Positions 6,410-6,522 of a stretch of DNA of 6,522 bases are shown one piece after another. The DNA lies in the NCBI GenBank assembly GCA_002452555.1, contig DKER01000230.1:1-6522 (forward strand), written 5' to 3'. Position numbers and translations under genes: made by a program. This DNA is from Fidelibacterota bacterium UBA6817 (lineage in GTDB: Bacteria; Fidelibacterota; Fidelibacteria; Fidelibacterales; Fidelibacteraceae). Under the pieces are notes generated by a model, which had not been told where the DNA came from, did no database searches, and saw only the letters and a list, made by a program, of their open reading frames with translations. The stretch's first letter is position 1, and each line of letters starts with the position of its first letter.

Positions 6410-6522
6410 ATGAAATTGCTTAAAAATAAAGTAATAATCCTGCCGGTTTTATTCTTGATATCAGGAATTTTTTACAGTTGCGACACGGATAAAGGCTCCG
6501 GTCCGTCTGATAAAACGGCGGG
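6410..6522 (+). CDS. Lipoprotein, N-terminal part (runs off right edge)
   Basis: ATG at 6410 is preceded by GAGG (6401-6404) at normal spacing, and the frame is open to the window edge for 37 residues: MKLLKNKVIILPVLFLISG, then IFYSCDTDKGSGPSDKTAG. The hydrophobic stretch and Cys24 in FYSC give a lipoprotein signal. After Cys comes a flexible Asp/Gly/Ser linker, as in surface-displayed lipoproteins. The CDT start of the mature part matches the preceding lipoprotein (CDTAD). With only 37 bases between the genes and the same direction, the two probably form an operon. The product beyond the signal cannot be named; a related GLUG or repeat protein is possible. Confidence 0.8.
   Translation, partial: MKLLKNKVIILPVLFLISGIFYSCDTDKGSGPSDKTA

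Overview
The window looks like a chromosomal piece of a moderately AT-rich bacterium of the Fibrobacteres-Chlorobi-Bacteroidetes (FCB) superphylum or a relative such as Marinimicrobia, KSB1 or Ignavibacteria. The best evidence is a chitinase ending in a typical type IX secretion (Por) sorting domain with a PNFPNPFN motif. Several Gram-negative-type lipoproteins and outer-membrane barrel-like proteins agree with this. The exact phylum cannot be fixed from this window.

Layout, left to right. (1) 1-960, minus strand: a signal-peptide-bearing, barrel-like protein of unknown function (286-960), coupled by a one-base stop/start overlap to a GH13 alpha-amylase-like lipoprotein that runs off the left edge. 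(2) 961-1230: a divergent intergenic region with a strong bidirectional terminator hairpin, promoter-like elements on both strands and a 20-bp near-perfect palindrome. (3) 1231-2730, plus strand: a 499-residue membrane protein that fuses a dolichol/phytol-kinase-like domain to a DUF92 (VTE6-like) domain, a predicted two-step isoprenoid-alcohol kinase. (4) 2757-4124, minus strand, convergent with the previous gene: a secreted GH18 chitinase with a type IX sorting tail. (5) 4125-4361: a second divergent spacer with a 16-bp palindrome. (6) 4362-6522, plus strand: a decayed outer-membrane protein gene with a frameshift and an in-frame TGA, then a GLUG-repeat lipoprotein, then the start of another lipoprotein that runs off the right edge.

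Taken together, the region is mostly cell-surface and polysaccharide-degrading functions: an amylase-like enzyme, a chitinase, barrels and repeat-bearing surface lipoproteins. A membrane isoprenoid-salvage enzyme sits among them without an obvious operon link. The most interesting items are the fused kinase, the terminator lying in the leader of the minus-strand operon, and the degraded barrel gene at the head of an otherwise intact lipoprotein operon. No mobile element, CRISPR array, tRNA or rRNA was seen.
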